From assembly GCA_021292105.1 (NCBI GenBank), contig CM037874.1, positions 58,568,539 to 58,632,538 on the forward strand: a stretch of 64,000 nt of DNA, read 5' to 3'. Positions 9,401 through 27,448 of the stretch are shown here, one piece after another. The stretch comes from Anadara kagoshimensis (taxonomy: Eukaryota; Mollusca; Bivalvia; Arcoida; Arcidae). A model generated the notes under the pieces. That model made no database searches. It was not told where the DNA came from and saw only the letters and a program-made list of their open reading frames with translations. A program made the translations under genes and the position numbers. Position 1 is the stretch's first letter. Each line of letters opens with the position of its first letter.

Positions 9401-12400
9401 TTTAAAAGGAATTAAATTTTTTTTAATGTTTTATCAACACGTTATACTTAAAATTCAGTTACTATGATTATAATGTATTGTAAACTTTCTCTTTTATAGG
9501 ATGGATTTTAATCGATAGAAGTGGAAAACATTTTGGTTTAGTTTTGAATTTTTTAAGAGATGGTTCTGTGGCATTACCAGAGACAAGACGAGAACTGTTA
9601 GAAGTGTTACAAGAGGCTAAATATTATCTAGTACAAGATCTTGTAGCACTGATAGAAACCGCAGTAAAACAAATGGATGCCACCATTGATATTGTCTGTA
9701 AAGTTCCGCTTATAACTTCTCATAAAGAAGAGCAAGCACTTGTTGTTAATACTGTAAAGGTAGGTAATAATAATTTACGAACAAGGACCGACAAAGGTAA
9801 AAAAAATTCTGCCAGGAAAGACAGCTGTTCAATAATACATTTGTACACAAGTTAAACACATACTGAATCAGATATGAATGCATCACATGATACTTTCCCA
9901 GAAATCCATTGGACTTGTTGTTAATACTGTAAAGGTAATAATAATAATAATTTATAACCAAGGACCCACAAAGGGGCAAACAAATTTTTCTGCTAAGAGA
10001 GACAGCTACATGTAATAATGTTCAATAATACATGTGTACACAAGTTAAACACATACTGAATCAGATATGAATGCATCACATGATACTTTCCCAGAAATCC
10101 ATTGGATGATGACATGGAGTCTTATTTGATACAGTTGTAGGAGAAATGGAGTTTTACACCACAGTCAAGATTCTTTCACTTATCAGTATATACTTGCATC
10201 TGAGGCAGTCCGGTTGAGGAAACTGGAGTATTTTGTGTAATCTTACCTTACGAACAATCTGACAAACATTCTCACACTGGGATCTTACCAAGTGGGATTA
10301 GAACCTAGAGTTAAGTTAAGTAATGGTGTTTAATGTCCCAGTCAAGAATATTTCACTTATATCAAGACATCGCCAGCTATAGGCGAAGGTGCAGAAATTT
10401 TGCCCGTGGGTTCTTTATCGTGCCAAGCCTACCAAGACATGGGACCTCGTTTATTTTAAGTTCCCATCCGAAATAACCGTGACTTTCATTTCGTAATGCC
10501 AAGTGCTTGGCGAAAGAACAGTCACTACCCACTTTTAAGTCTTGGGTCAGACCTGGCCGGGGTTCTAACCCAAGACCTCCAACTTACGGAGCGAGCACTC
10601 TACCAACTGAGCTACCGCAGTGGTTAGAACCTAAAGGGTGAGAGGCATGCAAAACAACAAACGATATGCCAAACCCAGTGTCATGATAAGTATGTATCAT
10701 GTACTATTGTGCGTCTTTTATACTTAGAGACAGACCTTAACTGAAATTGCTGTATTATCATTTGGCGTCTCATAAAACGACCACAATATATGTGTTTAAA
10801 GACAAAAATACTAACAAGGAAAAATACACGAAAAACTGAAATCATTACATTTATTTCTGTATATAGAGAAGAAATCAGCAAATTTACAAATATCGCGATT
10901 AGACTAAGAACTAAAACACCCGTTATGGACCCCATGTTCTAAACCATTGATAATCACGCCTGAATCACGCCTGTGTCATAGACTTAATCAGTTTGTCCAC
11001 TTTCAAATAATGTGATTCTAATGCTTTGTTACAAATAAAAAACACTTCAAAACTACATACTTCACTCATCTGAAATATTTCTTCTCCATGATTTTGTCAA
11101 AACTGATGCCAATAATAATTGTGATATATAAGTGATTTACATTGTAATTGTTGACCTTAGTTAAACCTTATAATATATGCATATAGGGTAACTTAAGGAG
11201 CATACTACAGCTTAATTTTTGTGAAAAATGTAAAATTTTCTCTATGTAGAAGAATAACGGAAAAAGTAAAGATAAAACTAAAAATATTTCTAGATGCGCT
11301 TTTTGTTTCCAAAACAGAATATGATTGTTAAGTTTCGAAAATTCAAAAGGTATAAAAATTATTTATGAAAACAACTGTCTCTAAACATTTAAGATGAACA
11401 ATAGTAGAATTACTATAGCTTGTGATATTCACAGTTACTTAGCAAACAGTGTCCAACTTAAGATAAATTAGTTACTTGCCCAATTGGACAAAACTTTAAT
11501 GTTTTAAGGAAGATAAGAGATTTTACAAAATTTTGCAAGTCTGGCCTAAATTTTAAGCTCTGCTAGCATTTCTTTCTTTAGTAACTGAAAAAATAACAAT
11601 AATTTTACTTAAGTAATTGAAAAAGGGGTTTAATTTGATACAGTTGTCTCCCTTTGTGAATAATTTACATTTAAAATATGTCTTGATTAAAGATTGTTGT
11701 AATATTAACTGAGTACTTTGTTTTATTTCAGCCTGTGGTAAAATTAATATGTAACAGACACAACAATAAATATTCCTACACAAGGTATGTACCAGCTATT
11801 ATGTTAAATCTAAGAACTTGTATTGACCCTCAGTGGTTTCATTAAGCCAGCACGATGACAAAGTTTGTCTGCCACTTGCTTAGATTTGGATAAAGTTTGT
11901 TGCCTACTTCCACTAGGTTTACATTTTGTGAATATGTTTTAGTCCTTGCTTGCTGCCTACTTCAAGAAATTTGTCTTCTACTTGGAAATGTAATGAAAGG
12001 GCTGGACTCTGCATGCATCTCCTTGAACATGACAAGTCTGGTTCACTTCTAGGAGCTTTATCGTACTTATGCAAACGAAAATTTGTGGTGGTTATTTTTT
12101 CTTGAATTACTTCATTGTAATAGTAATTTAATGTAAATGACTACTGCAACTGGATGCAAATCATCAAGTTGATTCACCAAAACTTTTTTATCAATTGATT
12201 ACTTTGCAAATGATGAAATTTTATGGTTTTGTTCAAAATAATAAATATGAATTTCTTATTTTCTGTTTTCAGTAATTCGGATAACAATTTACTGATGAAT
12301 TTAGAACTGTTTGATAAACTTTCACTGAGATTTAATCGTAGAGTGTTATTTATAAAAGACGTGATAGGAAGTAACGAGATTTGTTGTTGGTCGTTTTACG

Positions 12401-12797
12401 GACATGGACAGAAGATTGCGGAAGTCTGTTGTACATCTATTGTGTACGGTACAGATAAAAAACATACAAAGGTAATACTTAGTTTATTTTGCTGGTGATG
12501 AAGTACTTATCTGGCATGGCTAGCGAGAGTCGGGACTACTCCTGCCACCAACTCGTAGCCTTCTCTGCGAGTGGGTTTTGCTGTCGACGAAGTACATCTC
12601 TGCCATTTCTAGCGCGAGTCAGGAATACTCCTGCCTTCCCTTTGAGTGGGTTTTGCTGGCGACAAGGAACTATGAATAATGAGCCGCTCATCATATTGAG
12701 ATCCTGATCCTTATTTTATTCAAAAGTTTAGTGTTTATTGTGAAGCCTTACAAAGTCAAGACATACTATCAGTCATTAATTTCAATACTAGCCTCCC

Positions 12798-12839
<42 letters not shown>

Positions 12840-13494
12840 AAAAAAAAAAAAGAGTGTGAAGGGTAGTTTAAAGTTTAAAATAATGTTTTATACCCTAATC
12901 AAGAGTATTTATGTTATATTGAGGTGTTACGGCTTTAATTGGTGGAAGAAACTGAATTGCCTGGAGAGAATCACCAACCCTTTGTAATCAAACCAACAGG
13001 TTTTCCTCACACTCTGATCTGTTTTATTGAGATTGGCACCTACCAGTAGGTAGTAAGACACTTTGAAAAAAGAAGAAATTATAAAAAGCCAGGATTTAAA
13101 TAATTTTCCTCTTTATTAGGCTAGCACATATAACAAAACATAATGTATGATTAGTCTTAATCAAAATATTTTTCATTAATACTTTACTATTTAAACATTG
13201 AAAAATGTATACAATATTTTACTGATGCACAACACCTATGAATTATTTAAAAGTGACTGTGTGTAAATTTTATGAAATATGACTGTTTTAATTTCTAACC
13301 TACAGGTAGAGTTCCCTGAAGCCAGGATATATGAAGAGACATTAAATGTATTATTGTATGAAAACAGAGACACAAGACCTGATGCTGAATTAATGCAGGC
13401 TACACGAGGACACAAAGGTGTTGGCGCTGAAGGTTACCATAGCGACGATGATGCTGACGAACGAGACCGGGAACACAGGATGAGGCGGAAATAA
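6430..13494 (+). CDS. KCTD10: BACURD protein (TNFAIP1/KCTD10/KCTD13 family), five coding exons
   Basis: Coding exons are 6430-6598, 9500-9759, 11732-11784, 12273-12471 and 13306-13494. All have GT-AG borders and phases that join, giving 289 residues; human KCTD10 has 313. BACURD proteins are substrate adaptors of CUL3 ubiquitin ligases that act on RhoA. The BTB/T1 domain starts at about residue 16 (YVKLNVGG) and runs through [22 protein letters not shown] and AEAKYYLVQ-like blocks to about residue 115. CKVPLITS and KEEQ blocks follow, then the family-specific C-terminal half: [39 protein letters not shown] and [14 protein letters not shown]. An acidic and basic tail follows. The usual C-terminal PCNA-binding type extension appears shortened. 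Two ATG codons lie in tandem at 6430 and 6433. The paralogue level cannot be settled here. Confidence 0.93.
7366..7567. mobile_element. MITE, copy 1 of the CCGGTTTCACAATCATTCC family
   Basis: The ends read GACCGGTTTTACAATCATTCC on the left and, inverted, GGTCCCGGTTTCACAATCATTCC on the right. They continue into an inverted AAGATTTTCCTTAA segment. A better-preserved member is at 36691-36949, and half of one is at about 54408-54437. There is no coding capacity. Confidence 0.75.
7853..8127 (-). pseudogene. Fragment resembling the C-terminus of a mobile-element SGNH-hydrolase-like protein
   Basis: On the minus strand about 85 codons stay open, with [20 protein letters not shown], a basic stretch and then [18 protein letters not shown] before the stop near 7855. 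An N-x-D-x-V-H-L-N-x-x-G-type ending followed by a short basic helix recalls SGNH-hydrolase-like proteins carried by some invertebrate transposable elements. It lies between the arms of the inverted repeat in BACURD intron 1, antisense to the host gene. This assignment rests on motif memory only. Confidence 0.35.
8750..8880 (-). mobile_element. tRNA-derived SINE head
   Basis: On the minus strand a tRNA-like head reads GGCCAGGTATCTCAATTGG, an A-box-like block, then GGTTCTAGTCCTG, a B-box-like block. It shares the flank GCCCAGTCTGCCAC with the next SINE to the right. It lies in BACURD intron 1. Confidence 0.6.
8985..9115 (-). mobile_element. tRNA-derived SINE head, second copy of the same family
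   Basis: On the minus strand: GGTCGGGTAGCTCAATGGG followed by GTAGAGTG, then CAGGTTGGAGTCCTGG. The A-box is good and the B-box slightly changed. Orientation and flanking words match the copy about 230 bases to the left. Confidence 0.65.
9739..10107 (+). repeat. Tandem duplication copying the exon 2 end and its splice donor
   Basis: Unit one (9739-9913) begins with the last 21 coding bases of BACURD exon 2 and its donor at 9760. Unit two (9914-10107) repeats those 21 bases exactly, followed by GTAATA at 9935. It then repeats the intron sequence, including CAGATATGAATGCATCACAT and TTTCCCAGAAATCCATTGG. If the second donor were used, the frame from 9760 would read to a stop near 9853-9855. Confidence 0.85.
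10311..10623 (-). mobile_element. tRNA-derived SINE, complete, with target-site duplication
   Basis: On the minus strand the head reads CTGCGGTAGCTCAGTTGG, then a GTAGAGTG block, then TTGGGTTAGAACCCCGG (A and B boxes). The body carries a CCAAGCACTTGGC-type block and ends near GGGACATTAAACACCATTA. Direct repeats TTAGAACCTAGAG (10298-10310) and TTAGAACCTAAAG (10624-10636) flank it. It appears to sit inside an older repeat that starts near 10142 with a similar body. Confidence 0.75.
10637..11731. other. BACURD intron 2, remaining part
   Basis: AT-rich intron with no recognisable gene or well-bounded repeat. A pyrimidine tract and TTTCAG acceptor close it at 11731. Confidence 0.6.
12486..12653 (+). 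repeat. Two-copy minisatellite in BACURD intron 4
   Basis: A unit of about 80-90 bases occurs twice: TTTTGCTGG/T, CGAAGTAC, CTGCCATT or CTGGCATG, TAGCGnGAGTC, ACTCCTGCC, GAGTGGG. It begins 15 bases after the exon 4 donor. Confidence 0.7.
12796..12851 (+). repeat. Poly-C/poly-A homopolymer pair
   Basis: A run of about 33 C is followed directly by about 22 A. Its length is likely to be unreliable in an assembly. Confidence 0.9.
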
Positions 13495-14876
13495 ACAAGG
13501 ACATTTAATGAACTTTTATGAACTAAATATTGTTTCGTCTGCTTTGTATTTTGTCTGAAGCAGTTTAATGTTATATATATTGTTGATTAACCCTTTGACT
13601 GCATCCCTAATTTTGTAATGGTTTGGTCTTATTTCCTTTGACTTTAAATCATTCCATTTTTCTATAGGGGTGAAAGGGTTAAAACAATCAAGAGTATGGT
13701 AGCTTTGCTTCTTTATCTCTGCAGTTAAACCTGCATGCGAGGACCATCCGAGTTTAAATTCCAAAATGGGTTTTAGTTAATAGGTGTTGGAACAGATTCT
13801 GAATCAATGGCCTACTATCTGTGATTTTTGTAATATTTCATAAAATATTTTGTTCAATGGTTTTTGTTGATGTTCCACCTAATCAACACTTCATAATGTT
13901 TTTGCGGAAAGTTTGGAAATGCTTACTTTGCAATTTCAACAATCTTTTTTTTTTTTTTACAAAAGACATCAACTTATGTGTTTCTATATTTGATTCGTTC
14001 TCACATACAATTTACAACTAGAAATAATAGTACAGATGAACATGTTAAATCCAGAAATATCAAGTTAAATTTGGAAATAGAAATGTCTGGTTTTAATCTG
14101 GATATGTCTAGTTTAACTCAACTATAACATGCTGATACATGTACACACTTGTGTGTTTCTCCTCTGCTTTCAATTATCTTAAGACCTTTTGGCATGACAA
14201 AGATAGCTGGTTACTTACTGTATTTCAGTAAACCTGTGTTATGATTTTGTTACCATGGCAACCCAAATAAATAAAAACCTGGATATGAAAGTCTTCCCAC
14301 CATTTTGACACCAGAGAACAGCTGTTGCCATTGGTTACATCAAATAATCAACTTCTAGATTTTTACAAATTTAAAATCATTAGTAGCAATATTTTAAAAG
14401 TTTGTGAAATTATTGTCCCTTTTCAAAGTATTTTTATGAAAATTTGGAAAGATATGGTTTTTCTCGGAGATTAGTAGCTAAGAGCAATTTGGCTATCAGG
14501 AATGGAAATATAAACTAGTAACTTGTTAGCAACACCGTTTAACACAATCTTTAATCATGCATAATCTTCTTGTACCCAGAAATAACTACATCTCGCTGAT
14601 CACATGACAGACTTACAGATCCTATAGCAAGGTTTTACTGTATGATATATGTGCTGAAATGTCAAGTAAAGAATAAGATATTTATTGTGATAATAAGAGG
14701 CTGTATGTTAGAAATATAAACATGTCTAGTGAAGTCAGACTGGAGGATTTTAGTCATGATATTCATGACATTATGGTGGAATAAATATGATACTATTGTT
14801 GTTTTTATGTTTGTCTGGAAGTTATTTTTATATAGCATTATGCATGCTGTTAGATTTGATTAATTGGTTATTGCGT
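13495..14876 (+). other. BACURD 3' untranslated region and downstream sequence
   Basis: No coding frame is seen. Candidate polyadenylation hexamers (AATAAA) occur near 14266-14275 and 14780. Which one is used cannot be told from sequence alone. Confidence 0.45.
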
Positions 14877-15140
14877 TTTCAAAGTTTTAATTTGCTTTGA
14901 GATTGTGATTTGGACATGAATCGGTGTTAGGTTTTGATTTACTTTAATTGCTGCTTAAGTAAGCACTTGGTGATAAATAATACAGTATTTTATTGAGTGC
15001 TGCAGAGTAATGGTGTTTAACACCTCAGTCAAGATTCTTTCACCTATATTGAAGTGGTCAGTTGATGGTCAAAAGTACACCCAGAGGAAACCACTATACT
15101 TTCACAAGCGAAGTCAGTGCTTTAGACCTCATGGCCACCT
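14877..15140. repeat. Dispersed repeat fragments
   Basis: 14877-14935 resembles the 3' tail shared by the retroelement copies at 26735-26960, 40003-40118 and 41155-41330 (CAAAGTTTT, TTTGCTT, GATTGTGATTTGGACATGAAT). 15008-15140 begins TGGTGTTTAACACC and CAGTCAAGATTCTTTCAC, resembling the SINE bodies near 10142 and 10315. Confidence 0.5.
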
Positions 15141-16955
15141 GGCCCAAACTTTTCAAAATTGCAACTTCAATTTTGTGTTCTTGGGTTACATTTGCTAGTC
15201 AAATACATGTTTTCCAGGTTTTGTTATATTTACGGCACCTGTTTCTGATTTTCAAAATCAAATAGTGCCAAGTGAATTCATTCACAAAGAAAATATAGTG
15301 AAAGAATTGCAGTTCATCAGAGAAAACAAGAATTTGTCCTTCCAATTAACAGAAAGTGGACAGAGTGTTCCTTGGGTAGTCTTTTACTTTATATTTAGTA
15401 AATAGTTCACCATCCCCATCAAGAGATATTAATGTAGTCGGCCACTATGAACTGTTCTAACATCAAAGTGCATACCATGGCAAGCAGCTAGAGTTCCCAT
15501 AGCCTTGCAGTATTTTTAGCGAAATAATTATAATAATTTGATAAGTCGTGAAGCTAATATCTTCGGAGAAAGACAGAAACTTTTAAAAAACTGTGAAATA
15601 TTCTTTCAAAATTTCAGCTTTTACTAAAGGTGGAATGGTTACAGTGTCAAAAGTATTAGTTGTGGTGGAATGGTTACAGTGTCAAAAGTATTAGTTGTGC
15701 GAGAAATGTTGTTTTGCCTTTTTCCAAGGTGAATAGTTTTCTTTTTCAGGTACTCCGGATTCCTCGATCTTTCCACAACTGGCTGTGTCGATAAAAGTGA
15801 AATAATATTTTTACCATTATTCAACTTTATTTCTTCCTTAATCATCGTACATGTATGGGCTGGGCATACATGTAGTAAAATTAAAACAAAAAAGTCCAGT
15901 CTTTTTTCGGATATTTTATTTGTAAAATTTGCATAAAAATTATGTAAGTCAAATAAATAAATATATATACAAAAATAATTAAAAATCTGAGTATATATAA
16001 ACTGTAACATATCGCAGTATAAAATATATAAAATTTAAATTAATGGTCATCTTAAAACGGACACAATGTATTTCCGCAATAATGATCAAAATCCCACTTC
16101 TATCGGCAAAGGATGAGATAAAAAAAAATGGGTACTACTGCAAAAATGTAAACTATAATGAATGAATAATGCTGAAAATGCTGAAAAATCAGTTTGTTAT
16201 CATGGGAAAAGTTTAATCAAATTGCGGAAATGAAAAAATAAATAATGCCAAAAAAATAAAATAATAATAATAATAAAAATAAAAAATTAAATTAAATCAA
16301 TTGCGGAAATGAAAATCTTTTCAACGGAACAATCATGGATCCGGAATTGTGGATATGAAATGCAATGTTTAAATAAAATTCATGTACATACTGTGAAATA
16401 AATTAATTAATCAATGAAAAATATATAATAAATAAGAATTAACGATTGTCATAGTTCAAATAAGAACTTCTTTATAATGAGTGTGCATTGTTAAATGTTT
16501 TCTTGTGTAAAATAAAAAATCAGCACTTGCTGTTAGGATCGCTGAGATATTTGAGTTACACCGTGTATTTCAAAATTTACTTTTTAAGAACCATTGCTTT
16601 TTTGTTAATTTCGTCATAAATGAAATTGTGATTTCATATGTATTAGAAATGCGAACCGAGACTTTGCTTAAAAATCTAAAAACGAAAAGTTTTGCGACGG
16701 GAAAAAAATTACCGCTATCGGAAATAAATTTGTAGCGGTAGAATTGCCTCTCTTTGTCTTTAAAACAAAAAAATACACAACAATAACCGTAATGTCATGG
16801 GTAAAACAAATAATACCGGCAAAAATACATGAACTAAAAGTACACTATTGTTTCAGAACATGCACGCGTTCCTTCGTCACCACGTCGTGTACATGTGTGT
16901 TCTCTGAGTTGTTCTGCAAGATATGTGCTCTAGTCAAAATCTTTATGGACGGATC
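15141..16955. other. AT-rich intergenic region between convergent genes
   Basis: This separates the 3' ends of BACURD (plus) and the metalloproteinase (minus). A 35-base segment around GTGGAATGGTTACAGTGTC is repeated in tandem at about 15630-15698. AT-rich simple sequence covers about 15930-16460. No supported gene was found. Confidence 0.5.
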
Positions 16956-23625
<6,670 letters not shown>

Positions 23626-23960
23626 CTTTACAAGTAAAAACCTTTCCCCTAAAACTCACTAGTTTCGATTTATCCACCCCCTCCAAAAACGTTTTTGTAT
23701 AATAAAATTTGTTCTAAAATATTTGAAAAAAATACTTTTTAACAAATTTGATAAATGTGCCCTTTTTCTTAAAAATGTTTTAGTCAGTTGTGAAACTTCC
23801 AACTTATATAAAGGTCTTGCAAAACGTTATTAACTAATATCAATAAATTATGACAAATTTCACTTATTTTTAAGTATTTAAGTCTCTGTTGTATTTAAAT
23901 TTACAATTCATCTGAGGTCGCTGTCCGATTTGTTTTTTGAAATAATGACCACAAGTCCCG

Positions 23961-23973
23961 TCTTTATATAGGG
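23961..23973 (-). promoter_or_regulatory. Candidate TATA box of the MMP gene
   Basis: On the minus strand the sequence is CCCTATATAAAGA, about 340 bases upstream of the start codon. A transcription start near 23935 would give a 5' leader of about 310 bases. Spacing and match are good, but no start-site data are available. Confidence 0.5.
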
Positions 23974-23979
23974 TAATGT

Positions 23980-24778
23980 TTCCGATCTTCGGGGGAAGGT
24001 CGGTGCCCTTGTATTTCCATATATGGTAAAGGGAATTCCGTACAAAACCCTTAGATTATAATTATCCAGATGAATTAACATGCCCGCTTAATTTAATTAC
24101 TGGAAATCTGATTACGTCATCTGCACGTTTAAGGCTAGGTAAAAGTAGTATATATTTTGTTACTCGTGTTTTTCTTTCCAGGAATGTAAATATTTTTAAT
24201 TTTATTATTTTTTTTTATAAATAAAAGTAAATAAACATTTTTATCAAAAGGAGGCATTTTAATTTTTTATTTTTTTTTAAAAAGGGGTTGGCGTTGAGGA
24301 TTTAAATCTGAGCCATCATTGGGTGATGGCTATTATACTCATTGACTTATGATAATATATCCGTCACGAAAAAAGATGTTAGTAATTGAATCACCTTAAA
24401 CTAACAGCAACCGAACTTAAAATCTAAAAATAAAATGCAAATTTTCCAAAGAACTACAAGAATTTGTACCTTTTTCTTAGAGTACAAATTAACGCATTAC
24501 TTCAAAAGTACATAGCACGATATATAACTCAATTTGCGAGATCTCTATCTCTTTCTCTCTCTCTCTCTCTCCCTCTCTCTTTCTCTCTCTCTCTCTCATA
24601 ACAAATAATTAAATAGATAAATAAATAAATAAATAATAAATAAAAACACTCTATGCATTCAAAATGTGCACTAGGTATTATCTGTCATGCAGTCAAAATT
24701 GCACATAACATAACAAACACGATTCTCTCTCTCTCTCTCCATGCAAAGTCTCTCTCTCTCTCTCTCTCTCTCCATGCA

Positions 24779-24815
<37 letters not shown>

Positions 24816-25727
24816 CAAAGTGCTGATGCCCTCTGTAAATGCATTTAAAAGTACACAACGTATTATCTTATAAATTATATTTATTTTCTTATACAAGGTG
24901 ACATTCTATCTCGTTTCTTGTTTATTTGCACCAATATAAGAAATATTAGAATGTGTCTCATGTTTCATTTGACATGTGGGTTTAATTGTACTCATTTTAA
25001 AAGTTTAAAACCAGGAGTGCATAAAATGAACTCTGACGACCCAGTTTAATTCACTTCATAGTTCATTCATGCAAGCAGATAAGCTCATAAAATAACACGT
25101 TTTAGTGTGTTTATTTTTGTAAATTTCTAATGATCCGTAATAATTAAACTCATTTTAGTATTAAACAAAATGTGTTGAAAAATGTCAATCACCTGTTACA
25201 TTGAAATTTCGTTTTCCGCATTTACCACTTTGGTGATTAATAAAGTAAAGCAACATGAAAAATGGAAATTATACCTTTGATAATGTGAAATTCTCAACAA
25301 TCCCATTTTGATGACTTTTCATTAAGAAGTGGTCGGAGAAGTAGGACTTCCTTTTCTATCCCAACCCTTTAAAATTCTAACCAAAATTTTCGAGAAAAAA
25401 ATTCTTACCAAAATGTACAAAATGGCTTTGTTTCATTATTATTATTTTTCAGTTGTAATAGAATAAAATGAAAAAAAGCGGATTGTTCATTTCTGTGAAG
25501 TTAAGGACAATTTTACCCAAAGTCTGTCTTATTTCCAGCACATCTAAGGCAATTACCATCTAACTGTCCCCTCTACTGAGAAACAGATCCGTCGTACCTT
25601 ATGACGTGTAATAATTTTATCACAAATCTCGAACTGATTTGGAAAAGGCTTGAAATTCAGATAAAACCAATTTTCTTCCATTTCACAGTGATGTCTTGGA
25701 CAACAGCGAAATACTATTTATGCATCA
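23980..25727. other. Intergenic region with CT microsatellites
   Basis: No gene is supported. A (CT)n run lies at about 24552-24597. At 24724-24821 three (CT)n runs alternate with CCATGCAAAGT. The rest is AT-rich unique-looking sequence. Confidence 0.6.
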
Positions 25728-25869
25728 GTTACTTATGCAGTGGGCACTATCAAGATTTATGGACTGCCCGAGGGCGAGTATTCGGACCAACAGTTTGATA
25801 TGGCCCGAGCCGAATACTTGCCACGGGGGCAGTCCGTAAATCTTGATAGTGCCCCCTACATAAGTTACT
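25728..25869. repeat. Hairpin with arms of about 60 bases
   Basis: GGGCACTATCAAGATTTATG, GGACTGCCCGAGG and GAGTATTCGG on the left pair with CCGAATACTTGCC, GGGGCAGTCCGTAAATCTTG and ATAGTGCCCC on the right. The loop is about 20 bases. It is probably a small foldback element. Confidence 0.75.
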
Positions 25870-26009
25870 AGTGGGGAATAAAAGCAAAACATTAATATAA
25901 CAACAAAATTTTCTTTTTAAACGCAACAACACAAATCTATATAAATATTAAATACAATATCCAATGTATAGTTTTATAACTGTCATTTCACAACTCGTAA
26001 GGTTCAATA

Positions 26010-26080
26010 CCGAATATGGACCGCTCGGTCGTGTATGGACCGGTACATACACCGTGTATGGACCGTTCGGTCTTGTACAC
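26010..26080. repeat. Short repeated TATGGACCG motif
   Basis: TATGGACCG occurs three times in about 55 bases, twice followed by TCGGTC. It is partly palindromic. No function is recognised. Confidence 0.5.
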
Positions 26081-26536
26081 TGTATTATTTTCATCATTTT
26101 CTCAGCTTTCGACCAATCAAATTAATTGTTACGGATGTGATATGCAATAATATACGTTTATATTATTTATTTTAATAATATACAGCTCAAGTTCGAATTT
26201 GAGTATTTTGCTCCAGTTTTTCAGGAGTTATTTTCCTTATCAGTTGGATATAATTCTTACCGGTCATTTTACACGATCAGTGATACTGTTATAGTTTATG
26301 GAGACAATGTTGCAAATTATATAAGAAAGTTAATGCCCTTTAGACAGTACCTAAAGCGCACCATTGGATTTTTATCCAATGCCTGCCCGAAGTCGGGAGT
26401 TTATAATAAATTCATGTTCATTTTGTATTGATATTAACATCCTTTTTGTTGTGTTGTGTTCTTGGTTTGTAATGTTTTATAATGGTTTCAATGTGTATAT
26501 ATCTTCTTTAAGTATTTTTCATTCGATATGATGTGT

Positions 26537-26723
26537 CGTGTTCTTGGTTTGTTTCCACTACGGGGACTTTGTACAACGAGTTAGGCTGCTTGCAAACAAA
26601 TTGTTGACCCATGGATATTGCATGCCTAGGCTAATCAAGGCCTTCAAAACGTTTTATGGCCGTCATTACAGTATTGTTGATAAGTTTGATGTCTCTGTGT
26701 CCAGGATTGCCCTGGATATATGA
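26537..26723 (+). pseudogene. C-terminal tail of a reverse transcriptase (Penelope-like or related)
   Basis: About 60 codons end at a stop at 26721-26723. The residues HYGDFVQRVRLLANKLLTHG, YCMPRLIKAFKTFYGRHYSI and DKFDVSVSRI follow the pattern of the last segment of a molluscan retroelement polyprotein (a D-F-x-x-R-x-x-L-L-x-x-x-L-L-x-x-G block, then a K-x-F-Y-G-R-H block). The catalytic part is missing. The family name is uncertain. Similar but more decayed tails occur near 41000-41095 and 57129-57323. Confidence 0.6.
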
Positions 26724-26960
26724 CGTCCCATAGTTCCATGTTCCTTTCACACAATTTTGTTTACACACTTGACGGGTGTAGCTGGCTAAACAGGAGGTGC
26801 TTACCCTTCCGGAGCACCCGGCCTCACTTCCCTGGTGGAAGTTTACGTGTCTAACCTAACTTGTTAGTTCAAAAGTTTTTACTTTGCTTCTGGATTGTTA
26901 TTCGGATATGAATTAGTATGTTTGTTATTTTATTTGTATTATTTATTGCCAAGTGATATT
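26724..26960 (+). mobile_element. 3' untranslated tail of the same retroelement family
   Basis: It directly follows the stop at 26723. It carries CTAAACAGGAGGTGCTTACC, CCGGAGCACCCGGCCTCAC, CCTGGTGGAAGTTTACGTG and TTTTTACTTTGCTTCTGG. The same block occurs at 18001-18150 (minus), 40003-40118 (minus), 41155-41330 and 57370-57540. Confidence 0.7.
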
Positions 26961-27448
26961 TTTCAGCTACATGTCCCCCATCATGTATGGTCCTTGCATG
27001 TTCGTGAAATGATATACATACATTAGCTAATTTCAGTAATTGAAAACAATTAAAATTCTTTAGTACACCACGTTTTTGATTTACTTTCTTAAACTCAAAA
27101 ATGCAATGTCATCATATTATAGATGTTGTTGTTGTGTATGTTTAAATGTTATTGTGTACACTTATGCATAATTTATGAGCCAAAACACATACATTAACAC
27201 ATTTTCACACCGTAAACAGGAAGTGCATAACCTCAACTTAGCTGGAAATGTTTGTATCTTAACCGGAAGTAGTAATAAGTTCTCACGTACAAGTATATTT
27301 ACAATTTTTATACCTACCCAGATAAGACAGGGTCCAAAGTCCATATACATAGTCATACCAATAAATATAGGAAGATGAGTCGGGATAGCCTGACTTGTTA
27401 CAGCACCCTAGTATCAATTAACAAACAGTCATATGACAATAAATCAAA
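26961..27448. other. Intergenic sequence left of the first satellite
   Basis: No gene or clear repeat was recognised. Confidence 0.5.
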
